Shown: positions 43,961-52,159 of the stretch, piece by piece
Position numbering within the stretch: the first letter of the stretch is position 1
Layout: every line of letters begins with the position of its first letter
Assembly: GCA_015057315.1 (NCBI GenBank)
Contig: SVER01000025.1
Span: 1-52,958, forward strand
Length of the DNA: 52,958 nt
Source of the DNA: Pseudobutyrivibrio ruminis
GTDB taxonomy: Bacteria > Bacillota > Clostridia > Lachnospirales > Lachnospiraceae
Reading direction: 5' to 3'
The notes under the pieces: model-generated
Databases searched by the model: none
Seen by the model: only the letters and a program-made list of their open reading frames with translations
Told to the model about the DNA's origin: nothing
Position numbers and translations under genes: made by a program

Positions 43961-46042
43961 ATGAGTCATACACATGAACATGAAACACATACTGGCAAGA
44001 AAGGCATAGAGCACATTCATTCCCACAGAAATCTTATTGGCTTTGATGAGCACGGAATTCCTACTGTGACTCTGGAGGCTAGTCATCATGGGGATGAGGA
44101 CGATGGAGATTTCACAAAGGACTACATGAATGCGGTGGCAGAATACCGAAAGACATTCCCATCTAAGCAGGATGTAATAGATAACACGCCAGATCCAGCA
44201 GTAAGGGAAATGCTTCTTAGAATGGAACAGCTTGGGATTGATACCACGTTTGATAGGTTTGATGCACAAAAGCCTCAGTGTAATTTTGGCCTTTGTGGCA
44301 CTTGTTGTAAGATTTGTAATATGGGACCTTGTCGAATTACCCCTAAGGCTCCAAAGGGAGTGTGCGGTGCAGATGCTGATTTGATTGTAGCAAGAAATCT
44401 GCTTCGCTCAGCAGCAGCTGGTGCAGCTCAGCACGGTATGCATGCAAGAGAGGTAATGATTGCACTTAAGAAGGCAGCGGAGGGAGAACTAGATATACCA
44501 ATTCTAGGTGAGCAGAAAATCAGAACCACTGCAGCAGCCTTTGGAATCAGAACCAAGAATCGACAGCTTAAGCATGTGGCTAAGGATTTGGCAGATGCAT
44601 TGTTAGAGGATTTATCTCGTACTGTTCCAGATGAGTACAAGACTATTTCGGCTTGCGCTCTTCCTGAAAGACAGAAGGTGTGGGAGAATCTCGATATACT
44701 GCCAATCAGCGCCTATCACGAGGTGTTTGAGGCATATCACAAATCAGGCTGTGCAACAGATGGAGACTGGAAGAGCATCATGCAGCAGTTTTTACGTTGT
44801 GGTCTGGCATTTACTTTCTCAGGCGTAGTTGGAGCATCCATCGCTACAGATTCATTGTTTGGTGTAGGTGATAGAGTTACATCCAAGGTAAATATTGGAG
44901 CCCTAAAAAAGGGTTATGTAAATATTGCAGTACATGGCCATCTGCCACTTCTTGTAAGCCAGATTGTAGAGGCAGGCAAGCGAGAGGATTTAGTGGAGCT
45001 GGCCAAATCTAAGGGAGCAAAGGGAATTCGTTTTTACGGTATTTGCTGTTCAGGACTATCTGCAATGTACAGACAAAGCGGTGTCATCCCTCTTTCTAAT
45101 GCAGTTTCTGCAGAACTTGTTCTTGGTACAGGAGCACTTGATTTGTGGGTGGCAGATGTGCAGGATGTTTTCCCTGCCATTATGGATGTGGCTAAATGCT
45201 TTAAGACTACAGTGGTCACCACCAGCGAATCAGCAAGATTGCCTGGGGCTGAAAGATATGAGTATGACCATCATCACAGCAACATATCTGAGACTAAGGC
45301 TTTGGCAGAAAAGATTGTAAGACGCGCTATTGAAAGCTTCGAGGATAGAAAAGGAATTCCTGTATATATCCCACCGTACGAGGTGGAGGCCGAGGTTGGA
45401 TTTTCTGTAGAATACATCCACAGAAGATTTGGCAGCATGAAGCCATTGGCAGATGCTATTAAATCAGGTCAGATTCTTGGCGTAGTAAATATGGTTGGCT
45501 GCAATAACCCTAAGGTTCTTTATGAGAAGTGCATTGTGGATGTGGCAGACGAGCTTCTTAAAAATAACGTGCTTATTATCACTAATGGCTGCGCATCCTT
45601 CCCACTGATGAAGCTTGGATATTGTGCTATTTCTGGCAAGGAAAAGGCGGGAGAAAGCTTGCGTCAGTTCTTAGAACCTGACCTGCCACCAGTTTGGCAT
45701 GTAGGAGAGTGTATTGATAACACCAGATCCACAGGAATCTTCGCAGGTATTGCAGGAGAGCTTGGTAAGAATCTCTATGAGCTACCTTTTGCATTTAGCT
45801 CACCAGAATGGGGCAATGAAAAGGGAATAGATGCAGCCCTTGGCTTTAGACTAAATGGAATCAGCTCTTATCATTGTGTGGAAGCTCCTATATACGGCTC
45901 TAAAAATGTCATCGAGTTCTTAAAGCATGGCACTAAAGAAATCCTAGGTTCTACCATGAATGTGAACACAGACCCTGTGGCACTTGCCAAGCAAATCGTA
46001 GCCGACATGAAGGAAAAGCGAAAGAACCTGGGCTGGGATTAG
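43961..46042 (+). CDS. cooS: CooS-type (carbon monoxide dehydrogenase-like) protein with an altered C-cluster ligand
   Basis: A 693-residue homologue of Ni-CODH catalytic subunits. The D and B cluster cysteines are present (Cys107, Cys115, Cys116, Cys119, Cys124, Cys135). Active-site positions include His325 (VHGHLP), Cys362/363 (GICCSG), Cys514 (VGCNNP), Cys544 (NGCAS), Cys584 (GECIDN) and Lys621 (NEKGID). Where canonical enzymes have VDVQCIMPSL with a C-cluster Cys, this protein reads VADVQDVFPA, with Asp402. The N-terminus is His-rich (seven His in the first 24 residues), suggesting metal binding. No cooC, cooF or acs gene is nearby; its operon partners are an ABC importer. CO oxidation is therefore doubtful; a hybrid-cluster-like redox role is possible. 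Confidence 0.88.
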   Translation: MSHTHEHETHTGKKGIEHIHSHRNLIGFDEHGIPTVTLEASHHGDEDDGDFTKDYMNAVAEYRKTFPSKQDVIDNTPDPAVREMLLRMEQLGIDTTFDRFDAQKPQCNFGLCGTCCKICNMGPCRITPKAPKGVCGADADLIVARNLLRSAAAGAAQHGMHAREVMIALKKAAEGELDIPILGEQKIRTTAAAFGIRTKNRQLKHVAKDLADALLEDLSRTVPDEYKTISACALPERQKVWENLDILPISAYHEVFEAYHKSGCATDGDWKSIMQQFLRCGLAFTFSGVVGASIATDSLFGVGDRVTSKVNIGALKKGYVNIAVHGHLPLLVSQIVEAGKREDLVELAKSKGAKGIRFYGICCSGLSAMYRQSGVIPLSNAVSAELVLGTGALDLWVADVQDVFPAIMDVAKCFKTTVVTTSESARLPGAERYEYDHHHSNISETKALAEKIVRRAIESFEDRKGIPVYIPPYEVEAEVGFSVEYIHRRFGSMKPLADAIKSGQILGVVNMVGCNNPKVLYEKCIVDVADELLKNNVLIITNGCASFPLMKLGYCAISGKEKAGESLRQFLEPDLPPVWHVGECIDNTRSTGIFAGIAGELGKNLYELPFAFSSPEWGNEKGIDAALGFRLNGISSYHCVEAPIYGSKNVIEFLKHGTKEILGSTMNVNTDPVALAKQIVADMKEKRKNLGWD

Positions 46043-46090
46043 AATAGTAACAATAGTTTAAATTATCTTTTAAATTTTGTAATTGTTCGA

Positions 46091-46119
46091 TTGAAATGAA
46101 TAGTCTTCTATGGTAGAAT
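46091..46119 (+). promoter_or_regulatory. Promoter of pyrE
   Basis: TTGAAA (46091-46096), a 17-bp spacer, and TAGAAT (46114-46119), 40 bp before pyrE. Confidence 0.7.
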
Positions 46120-46158
46120 TCACTTTGTTGCGAGAATCTTTAGTATAGGAGATTTTTT

Positions 46159-46845
46159 ATGGAAAATTACAAGTCAGAATTTATAGAGTTTATGGTGGAG
46201 GCAGACGTCCTTAAGTTTGGTGATTTTACACTGAAGTCAGGGCGAAAGTCTCCTTTTTTTATGAATGCAGGAGCATACGTTACTGGTAGCCAGTTAATGC
46301 GTCTTGGTGAGTATTATGCAAAGGCCATTCACGATGCCTATGGAGAGGATTTCGATGTCCTCTTTGGACCAGCTTATAAGGGCATCCCACTTGCAGTTAT
46401 TACAGCTGAGGCTTTCTACAAGCTTTACGGCAAGGAAGTTAAGTACTGCAGCAATCGTAAGGAGGAGAAGGATCACGGTGCAGATATGGGATCTCTCCTT
46501 GGCTACAAGATTAAAGATGGCGACAGAGTTGTCATGATTGAGGATGTTACAACATCTGGTAAGAGCATGGAGGAGACAGTTCCTATCGTTCGTGCCCAGG
46601 GTGATGTTACTATTGTAGGTCTTATGGTTTCTCTTAATCGTGAGGAGGTTGGCCTTTCTGGTGATACATCTAAGACTGCTCTTGATGAGGTGGCTGATAC
46701 ATACGGCTTCAAGACCGGGGCAATCGTATCCATGTCAGAGGTTGTTGAGCATCTTTATAACCGTGATTGTGGTGGAAGAGTTGTTATCGATGATAATATG
46801 AAGTCACGAATCGATGCTTATTATAAGGAATACGGAGTTAAATAA
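46159..46845 (+). CDS. pyrE: Orotate phosphoribosyltransferase
   Basis: The 228-residue enzyme forms OMP from orotate and PRPP in pyrimidine synthesis. It shows VLKFGDFTLKSGRKSPFFMNAG, GPAYKGIPLAV, KEEKDHGADMGSLLG (flexible loop) and the PRPP motif VVMIEDVTTSGKSM. AGGAG precedes the ATG. It appears to be transcribed alone from 46091, with the small membrane protein gene overlapping its stop by one base. Confidence 0.96.
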   Translation: MENYKSEFIEFMVEADVLKFGDFTLKSGRKSPFFMNAGAYVTGSQLMRLGEYYAKAIHDAYGEDFDVLFGPAYKGIPLAVITAEAFYKLYGKEVKYCSNRKEEKDHGADMGSLLGYKIKDGDRVVMIEDVTTSGKSMEETVPIVRAQGDVTIVGLMVSLNREEVGLSGDTSKTALDEVADTYGFKTGAIVSMSEVVEHLYNRDCGGRVVIDDNMKSRIDAYYKEYGVK

Positions 46846-47186
46846 TGGGTATAGGAAGAGGTCGTTTTCATAGACGTAGTTCCTATGGCAATCAGCTTAA
46901 GGCACTGCCTGTTGAGGCAATGTATGCGGCAGGTGTATCACTTGCAACAATGGTTGTATATATAGGAATTATAGCTGGTTCTGTGTATTTATCAGGTGAG
47001 ACTCCAAAGTGGCTCGGAGGCCTTGGAACTATCGGCTTTTTGGTGGCACTTGGTTCATTGATATTTAACATAGGTCAGATGAAGACGAAAACAGAATTAA
47101 AATATAGGGCAACCTGCCTGATAATCAGCAGTGTTGTTATGATTGTTTGGATGGCCACACTTGTTGTTGGCCTTGTAAGAGGTTAG
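46845..47186 (+). CDS. Small membrane protein (DUF6142-like)
   Basis: A 113-residue protein with an Arg-rich N-terminus (GIGRGRFHRRSSYGNQLKALP) and three predicted membrane helices. It overlaps the pyrE stop codon by one base and is followed after one base by the aminopeptidase gene, so the three are likely co-translated. I recall a Lachnospiraceae family of this shape but know no function. Confidence 0.7.
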   Translation: MGIGRGRFHRRSSYGNQLKALPVEAMYAAGVSLATMVVYIGIIAGSVYLSGETPKWLGGLGTIGFLVALGSLIFNIGQMKTKTELKYRATCLIISSVVMIVWMATLVVGLVRG

Positions 47187-47187
47187 T

Positions 47188-49239
47188 ATGAGTAAAACAT
47201 TTTATCAGGAAACAGATGATATTTTAGAGCGCTTTGAGCTTGCAACAGAGCGCATCTCTACAATTAAGGAAGACCACGATTTACCTGAGAAGCTACAGGC
47301 TTATTTTAAACAGGTGGCAGATTTCATTTTGACAGTTCTTCCTATTATGAATAAGGCAGCTGATGGTACACTTGGTGAGCGTACTATCACAGAGTGCGAA
47401 AATGACAATGATGCTATATTTGCTATCTATGGTGAGGATACCTACAAAAACAGCTTCCTTTGTCCTACATACGCAGTGGCAGAGCTTGGACAGGAATTAG
47501 GTGGCCCACTTTCTGCTATTTTCTATGAGATGACAAACATCATCGAGGCAGCCTTCGCAGGTCGCGTTGATAAATTTACTATCTATGCAGAATTATTCCT
47601 TCAGATTTATGGTGAGTGCCAGATGGAAGAAGAGGATAAGTACCGCAGAGAAGGCATTCTTGATGCGATGTATTCTGCAAAGCATGATTATTCACAGCTT
47701 TTTGCATCTGAAATCGTCATCAGCATGATAGACCCAGATTACGATTATTATAGAAACATCATCATGAAGGATGATTTGTCTGATGATAGATACATGTACA
47801 AGTATGGTATGTACATCGGCCCTAACGAAAGAAAGATTGCAGCCCACTTACGAAGCCTTCCTCACGAGGATGTTGTTGCTATGGCACGCACCTATGTAGA
47901 AGGATACATCAAGGGCTTTGAGGTTACAGGCAAGGATATCACTATTAAGGATACTGTTGGTGTTCATGCACCAGTTGGTTTCGAGCTTATGACACGTGAA
48001 GCAATCCGTCTTTTTGATGAGGCAGGTCTTGCATCTACAGTTAGATTTGGTGGCACTACTTCACGTAATCTTTATTCATCAGTTCCTAACAAGCAGTGCG
48101 AATACGACCACAAGGATGACAGAGCATACTACTGGGACAAGGGTATGGCAGACAGAATGCTTGAGGTTCTTAAGAATACCTTCGAAAAGAACAAAGAGCT
48201 TGCAGCTGTTTTTGGTGGCCCAGCTGTTATCGAAACATTTGGTGAAAAGCCATTTGAACCAGTTAACCATGATGCTAATGCAAAGTTTAATGATAAGCAG
48301 AATGAACTTAATGTTTATTACGCAAGCCAGAATGGACAGATTACAAACGAATACATCCATGGCGAGGAGCGCAGCTTCACAATTATCGCATATCCGATAC
48401 CTGAAATCGGCAAGGATTTCAACGAAATCTTTAACGAGACAGTTGCTGTAAATACAATGGACTATGAGCTTTACAAGAATATCCAGCAGCACATCATCGA
48501 TGTACTTGATCAGGGTGAATATGTTCACGTAACAGGCCGTGGGGATAACCATACAGATATTACTGTTAAGCTTCATCATTTGGATGATCCTGCAAAGCAG
48601 ACTAATTTTGAAAACTGCGTTGCTGATGTAAATATTCCTGTTGGTGAAGTGTTTACATCACCTGAGCTTGAAGGCACAAACGGAGTTCTTCACGTAACAC
48701 AGGTTTACCTTAACGAGCTAGGCTACCGCAACCTTGAGCTTAAGTTCGAGGATGGCAAGATTACTTCATATACATGTAGCAATTTTGAGTCAGAAGAAGA
48801 AAATAAGAAATACATTTACGACAACGTATTGTTCAAGCATGACACACTTCCAATGGGAGAGTTTGCCATCGGAACAAATACCAGAGCATTTGTTATGGGA
48901 CAGAAGTACGGCATCGCCGACAAGCTTCCAATCCTTATCGCCGAAAAGACAGGACCTCACTTTGCAGTGGGCGATACCTGCTATTCCCACGCAGAGGATG
49001 TACCAATGTACAACCCTGATGGCAAGGAGTGCATAGCCCGTGATAACTCATGCTCACTCCTTAGAAAAGAAGACATTTCAAAGGCATATTTTAACTGCCA
49101 CACAGATATAACCATACCTTATTATGAGCTTGGTGACATCACAGTCCACACAGCGGATGGACGTGAACTTCCTGTCATCCGCCAGGGCCGCTTCGTAGTG
49201 CCTGGCACCGAAGAGCTCAACAAGGTACTAGACGCGTAG
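47188..49239 (+). CDS. M29-type aminopeptidase with a long N-terminal extension
   Basis: The 683-residue protein has, from about residue 280, the features of M29 (thermophilic) metallo-aminopeptidases: VHVTGRGDNHTDITVKL, NFENCVADVNIPVGEVFTSPELEGTNGVLHV, LGEFAIGTNT-type GEFAIGTNTRA, EKTGPHFAVGDTCYSHAED and a C-terminal FVVPGTEELN. Typical M29 enzymes have about 410 residues. The first 270 or so residues here are an extra, mainly helical region that I do not recognise. It is cytoplasmic, with no signal peptide. Confidence 0.82.
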   Translation: MSKTFYQETDDILERFELATERISTIKEDHDLPEKLQAYFKQVADFILTVLPIMNKAADGTLGERTITECENDNDAIFAIYGEDTYKNSFLCPTYAVAELGQELGGPLSAIFYEMTNIIEAAFAGRVDKFTIYAELFLQIYGECQMEEEDKYRREGILDAMYSAKHDYSQLFASEIVISMIDPDYDYYRNIIMKDDLSDDRYMYKYGMYIGPNERKIAAHLRSLPHEDVVAMARTYVEGYIKGFEVTGKDITIKDTVGVHAPVGFELMTREAIRLFDEAGLASTVRFGGTTSRNLYSSVPNKQCEYDHKDDRAYYWDKGMADRMLEVLKNTFEKNKELAAVFGGPAVIETFGEKPFEPVNHDANAKFNDKQNELNVYYASQNGQITNEYIHGEERSFTIIAYPIPEIGKDFNEIFNETVAVNTMDYELYKNIQQHIIDVLDQGEYVHVTGRGDNHTDITVKLHHLDDPAKQTNFENCVADVNIPVGEVFTSPELEGTNGVLHVTQVYLNELGYRNLELKFEDGKITSYTCSNFESEEENKKYIYDNVLFKHDTLPMGEFAIGTNTRAFVMGQKYGIADKLPILIAEKTGPHFAVGDTCYSHAEDVPMYNPDGKECIARDNSCSLLRKEDISKAYFNCHTDITIPYYELGDITVHTADGRELPVIRQGRFVVPGTEELNKVLDA

Positions 49240-49251
49240 TCCGCCTGTTAG

Positions 49252-49444
49252 GGCGACCATAGCCAAGGCTATCAAAGCTCCCGTAGGGCACCCTCCATAC
49301 TTTCGCGAGGGTCGTCTACGTTACCACTTCGGTCGGTGCTGGACAAAGGTCCACCGGACCTTTAGCACCCCGCCGGCGTAGGTCCTCCCTCGCTCGGTAT
49401 GGTGCCTCCCTACTCGCGCTTACCAAGGATGTGTAATGGTCGCC
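49252..49444. repeat. GC-rich palindromic intergenic element, copy 1
   Basis: The outer arms GGCGACCAT (49252-49260) and ATGGTCGCC (49436-49444) are perfect inverse copies. Inside, a conserved core runs from 49277 to 49419, and a perfect-looking hairpin GGTGCT / AGCACC with AAAGGTCC / GGACCTTT lies at 49335-49369. The ends of the core (49277-49300 and 49396-49419) recur, inverted, in the element at 50211-50347. No protein-coding frame is evident and base composition is more GC-rich than the neighbours. Confidence 0.75.
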
Positions 49445-49532
49445 TGAAAGGCTTAAGCGTATAGACAAACTGTAAATAGCTCAGGTCGTAGACGTGGACG
49501 GCGCGAGTCGGTGGTTAGACTAAGTATAAATA

Positions 49533-49618
49533 GCCAGTAGGTAACAAGCTATTAGGTTTCTTAAGCGAAGCTTCCTATGCGGAGCGTAGAAACACTAATG
49601 CTTGTTGCCGTAACTGGC
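49533..49618. repeat. Palindromic element directly upstream of purE
   Basis: GCCAGTAGGTAACAAGC and the following TTAGGTTTC pair with GAAACACTAATGC-TTGTTGCC and TAACTGGC on the right arm, forming an 86-bp stem-loop that ends 15 bp before the purE ribosome site region. It may be an mRNA leader structure or another repeat. It has no T run. Confidence 0.6.
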
Positions 49619-49643
49619 GGGATATAGACTAGGAGGATATGTT

Positions 49644-50150
49644 ATGGCAAAAGTAAGTATTGTAATGGGAAGCGACAGCGATATGCCTGTTATGGCAAAG
49701 GCGGTGGAAATCCTTGAAAGATTTGGCGTGGACTATGAGATGCGAATCATCTCAGCTCATAGAGAGCCAGATATTTTTGTGGAGTATGCAAAGACCGCAA
49801 AGGATAGAGGCGTTCAGGTAATTATCGCAGGTGCAGGCAAGGCAGCACATCTTCCAGGTATGTGTGCAGCTATCTTTGAAGGCCCAGTTATCGGCATTCC
49901 AATGAAGACCAGTGATTTAGGAGGGGTGGATTCCCTCTATTCAATCGTGCAAATGCCAACAGGCGTACCTGTAGCTACAGTAGCAATCAATGGTGGAGCC
50001 AATGCCGGCATCCTTGCCGTTAAAATGCTTGCCATGACAGATTCAACTCTAGCAGGCAAACTCCACGATTTCATCGTAGAGCAGAAGGAACAGGTGGAGT
50101 CTAAGGATTCACGTTTACAGCGTGATGGATATAAAGCGTTTTTATCATAG
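49644..50150 (+). CDS. purE: N5-carboxyaminoimidazole ribonucleotide mutase
   Basis: The 168-residue class I PurE converts N5-CAIR to CAIR in purine synthesis. It has GSDSDMPVM near the N-terminus, SAHREPD with the catalytic His, AGAGKAAHLPGMCAA and GIPMKTSDLGGVDSLYSIVQMP. Length is normal. AGGAGG precedes the start. No purK lies next to it. Confidence 0.96.
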   Translation: MAKVSIVMGSDSDMPVMAKAVEILERFGVDYEMRIISAHREPDIFVEYAKTAKDRGVQVIIAGAGKAAHLPGMCAAIFEGPVIGIPMKTSDLGGVDSLYSIVQMPTGVPVATVAINGGANAGILAVKMLAMTDSTLAGKLHDFIVEQKEQVESKDSRLQRDGYKAFLS

Positions 50151-50159
50151 CGTAAATAT

Positions 50160-50197
50160 AAGAAACTCTTGTATCGTTCAAGGGTTTCTTTTTATTT
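50160..50197 (+). terminator. Rho-independent terminator of purE
   Basis: AAGAAACTCTTG pairs with CAAGGGTTTCTT, followed by TTTATTT. Confidence 0.85.
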
Positions 50198-50210
50198 AAT
50201 ATTTAAATGA

Positions 50211-50347
50211 GCTAGCACTCGTAGAAGTAGGCGAGCGCGAGCAGGGGGGCGCCATACCTGACCATGGGTGGGGCCCACGCCGGCGGGCTCCCATGGTTAG
50301 GTATGGAGGGTGCCCTGCGGGAGCATGAAAAACTATAATGTGCTAGC
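50211..50347. repeat. GC-rich palindromic intergenic element, copy 2
   Basis: The ends are GCTAGCAC (50211-50218) and GTGCTAGC (50340-50347). An inner 17-bp arm, CCATACCTGACCATGGG (50252-50268), pairs with 50290-50306 with a single G-T. The core 50235-50324 matches copy 1 in inverse orientation: 24 bp at 50301-50324 differs at one base from the complement of 49277-49300, and 50235-50258 differs at about three from the complement of 49396-49419. Loops differ. It lies between the purE terminator and purM. Confidence 0.8.
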
Positions 50348-50376
50348 GGATTAAGGTAAAGAAAAAGGAGAGAAAC

Positions 50377-51402
50377 ATGGATTACAAGAGTTCAGGAGTG
50401 GATATTGAGGCAGGATATGAGTCAGTGGAGCTCATGAAGAAGTTTGTGAAGGGCACAATGCGCCCAGAGGTACTTGGAGGTCTTGGCGGCTTTTCAGGTG
50501 CATTCGATTTGAGTGCTATTAAGAACATGGACGAGCCAGTTCTTTTGTCTGGTACAGACGGCTGCGGTACAAAGGTTAAGCTTGCATTTCTTATGGATAA
50601 GCACGATACAATCGGTATCGATGCAGTTGCAATGTGCGTAAATGACGTTGCATGCGCTGGCGGCGAGCCACTATTTTTCTTGGATTATATCGCATGCGGT
50701 AAGAACATCCCTGAGAAGATTGCTACAATCGTAAGCGGTGTTGCAGAGGGATGTAAGCAGTCAGGCTGCGCCCTTGTAGGTGGCGAGACAGCAGAACACC
50801 CAGGTCTTATGCCAGAGGAAGAGTACGACCTTGCAGGCTTTGCAGTAGGTATCGTAGATAAGAAGGATATCATCACAGGCGAGAATCTTAAGGATGGTGA
50901 TGTACTTATCGGTATGGCATCTACTGGTGTTCATTCAAATGGTTTCTCTCTTGTAAGAAAGATTTTCGATATGACAAAGGAAAGTCTTGACACATATTAT
51001 GATGAATTGGGCTGCACACTTGGTGAGGCTCTCATCGCTCCAACTCGTATTTACGTTAAGGCTCTCAAGGCTGTGAAGGACGCAGGCGTTCGCGTAAAGG
51101 CTTGCTCTCATATTACAGGTGGTGGCTTCTATGAGAATATTCCACGTATGCTTCCAGAAGGAAAGCGCGCCGTTGTAGAGAAAAATTCTTACGAAGTTCC
51201 TGCAATCTTCAAGCTTATGGCTGCTAAGGGTAATGTATCAGAGCAGATGATGTACAACACCTACAACATGGGGCTTGGCATGATCGTTGCAGTTGACCCA
51301 GCTGATGTGGATAAGACAATGGAAGCTATGCGTTCTGCAGGCGACACACCATACGTAGTTGGTAAAATCATCGACGGTGAAAAGGGCGTAGACCTTGTAT
51401 AA
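50377..51402 (+). CDS. purM: Phosphoribosylformylglycinamidine cyclo-ligase (AIR synthetase)
   Basis: The 341-residue enzyme closes the imidazole ring of AIR using ATP. It has YKSSGVDIEAGYESVELMK, LLSGTDGCGTKVKLAF, the conserved GIDAVAMCVNDVACAGGEPLFFLDYIACGK, VGGETAEHPGLM and SHITGGGFYENIPRMLP. Length and motifs are normal, and AAAGGAG precedes the ATG. It follows the palindromic element copy 2 and is followed by the structured region before purN. Confidence 0.97.
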   Translation: MDYKSSGVDIEAGYESVELMKKFVKGTMRPEVLGGLGGFSGAFDLSAIKNMDEPVLLSGTDGCGTKVKLAFLMDKHDTIGIDAVAMCVNDVACAGGEPLFFLDYIACGKNIPEKIATIVSGVAEGCKQSGCALVGGETAEHPGLMPEEEYDLAGFAVGIVDKKDIITGENLKDGDVLIGMASTGVHSNGFSLVRKIFDMTKESLDTYYDELGCTLGEALIAPTRIYVKALKAVKDAGVRVKACSHITGGGFYENIPRMLPEGKRAVVEKNSYEVPAIFKLMAAKGNVSEQMMYNTYNMGLGMIVAVDPADVDKTMEAMRSAGDTPYVVGKIIDGEKGVDLV

Positions 51403-51419
51403 TGTTTAATCATAAGTGA

Positions 51420-51511
51420 GGTGACTTCTAGCTAACAATCTATTATATTTCTCAAGGGAATCATGTTAGATGACCGGAGAAATATAATGATTGTGAGCGT
51501 AAGAAGGCACC
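51420..51511 (+). promoter_or_regulatory. Structured leader/intergenic RNA before purN
   Basis: An outer helix GGTGACTTCT (51420-51429) pairs with AGAAGGCACC (51502-51511). An inner long helix, ACAATC-TATTATATTTCTC (51435-51453), pairs with 51477-51494 with one bulge. The loop holds AAGGGAATCATGTTAGATGACCG-like sequence. It ends 7 bp before the purN ribosome site. It may be cis-regulatory or another extragenic palindrome. Confidence 0.55.
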
Positions 51512-51527
51512 GTAGTTAGGAGAATAG

Positions 51528-52154
51528 ATGAAGATTGCAGTTTGCGTGTCTGGAGGTGGCACAAACCTCCAGGCAATTATTGATAAGATTAATTCAGGTG
51601 AGATTCATAATACTGAGATTGCAGTTGTAATCTCAAATAATAAAAATGCCTACGCCCTAGAGCGTGCAGCAAAAGCCGGAATCGAAGGCGTGTGCATCAG
51701 CCCAAAGGATTATGCATCCCGCGATGAATTCAATAAAGCATTTCTTGAGAAGCTTAATTCTTATAATGTAGATTTAGTAGTGCTGGCAGGATTCTTAGTG
51801 GTGATTCCAGAGGAAATGATTCGCCAGTATAGGAACAGAATCATCAATATCCATCCATCCCTTATTCCAAGCTTTTGCGGAACAGGTTACTATGGACTTA
51901 AGGTTCATGAGGGAGTGCTTTCACGTGGTGTAAAAGTCACTGGAGCTACATGTCATTTTGTGGATGAAGGCACTGACACTGGCCCAATCATCTTGCAGAA
52001 AGCAGTAGATGTACAGGAAGATGACACTCCTGAAATCCTCCAGCGCCGCGTTATGGAGCAAGCCGAGTGGATTATCATGCCCCGTGCCATAGACCTCATC
52101 GCACGTGGATGTGTCAGCGTGGTAGATGGCAAGGTACATATCGCTGCAAAATAA
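51528..52154 (+). CDS. purN: Phosphoribosylglycinamide formyltransferase
   Basis: The 208-residue enzyme transfers a formyl group from 10-formyl-THF to GAR. Catalytic residues match the family: Asn107 and His109 (IINIHPSLIPSF) and Asp150 (VDEGTDTGPI), with the N-terminal VSGGGTNLQAII phosphate loop. TTAGGAG precedes the ATG. Palindromic array 2 begins six bases after the stop, so the array could be transcribed as its 3' region. Confidence 0.96.
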   Translation: MKIAVCVSGGGTNLQAIIDKINSGEIHNTEIAVVISNNKNAYALERAAKAGIEGVCISPKDYASRDEFNKAFLEKLNSYNVDLVVLAGFLVVIPEEMIRQYRNRIINIHPSLIPSFCGTGYYGLKVHEGVLSRGVKVTGATCHFVDEGTDTGPIILQKAVDVQEDDTPEILQRRVMEQAEWIIMPRAIDLIARGCVSVVDGKVHIAAK

Positions 52155-52159
52155 ATGTA

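Noticed and set aside
49600..49643. ZTP (pfl) riboswitch before purE
   Set aside because: CGTAACTGGCG resembles one conserved segment of the motif, but the required downstream CCGCC-type segment is missing and the sequence is already explained as the right arm of a hairpin.
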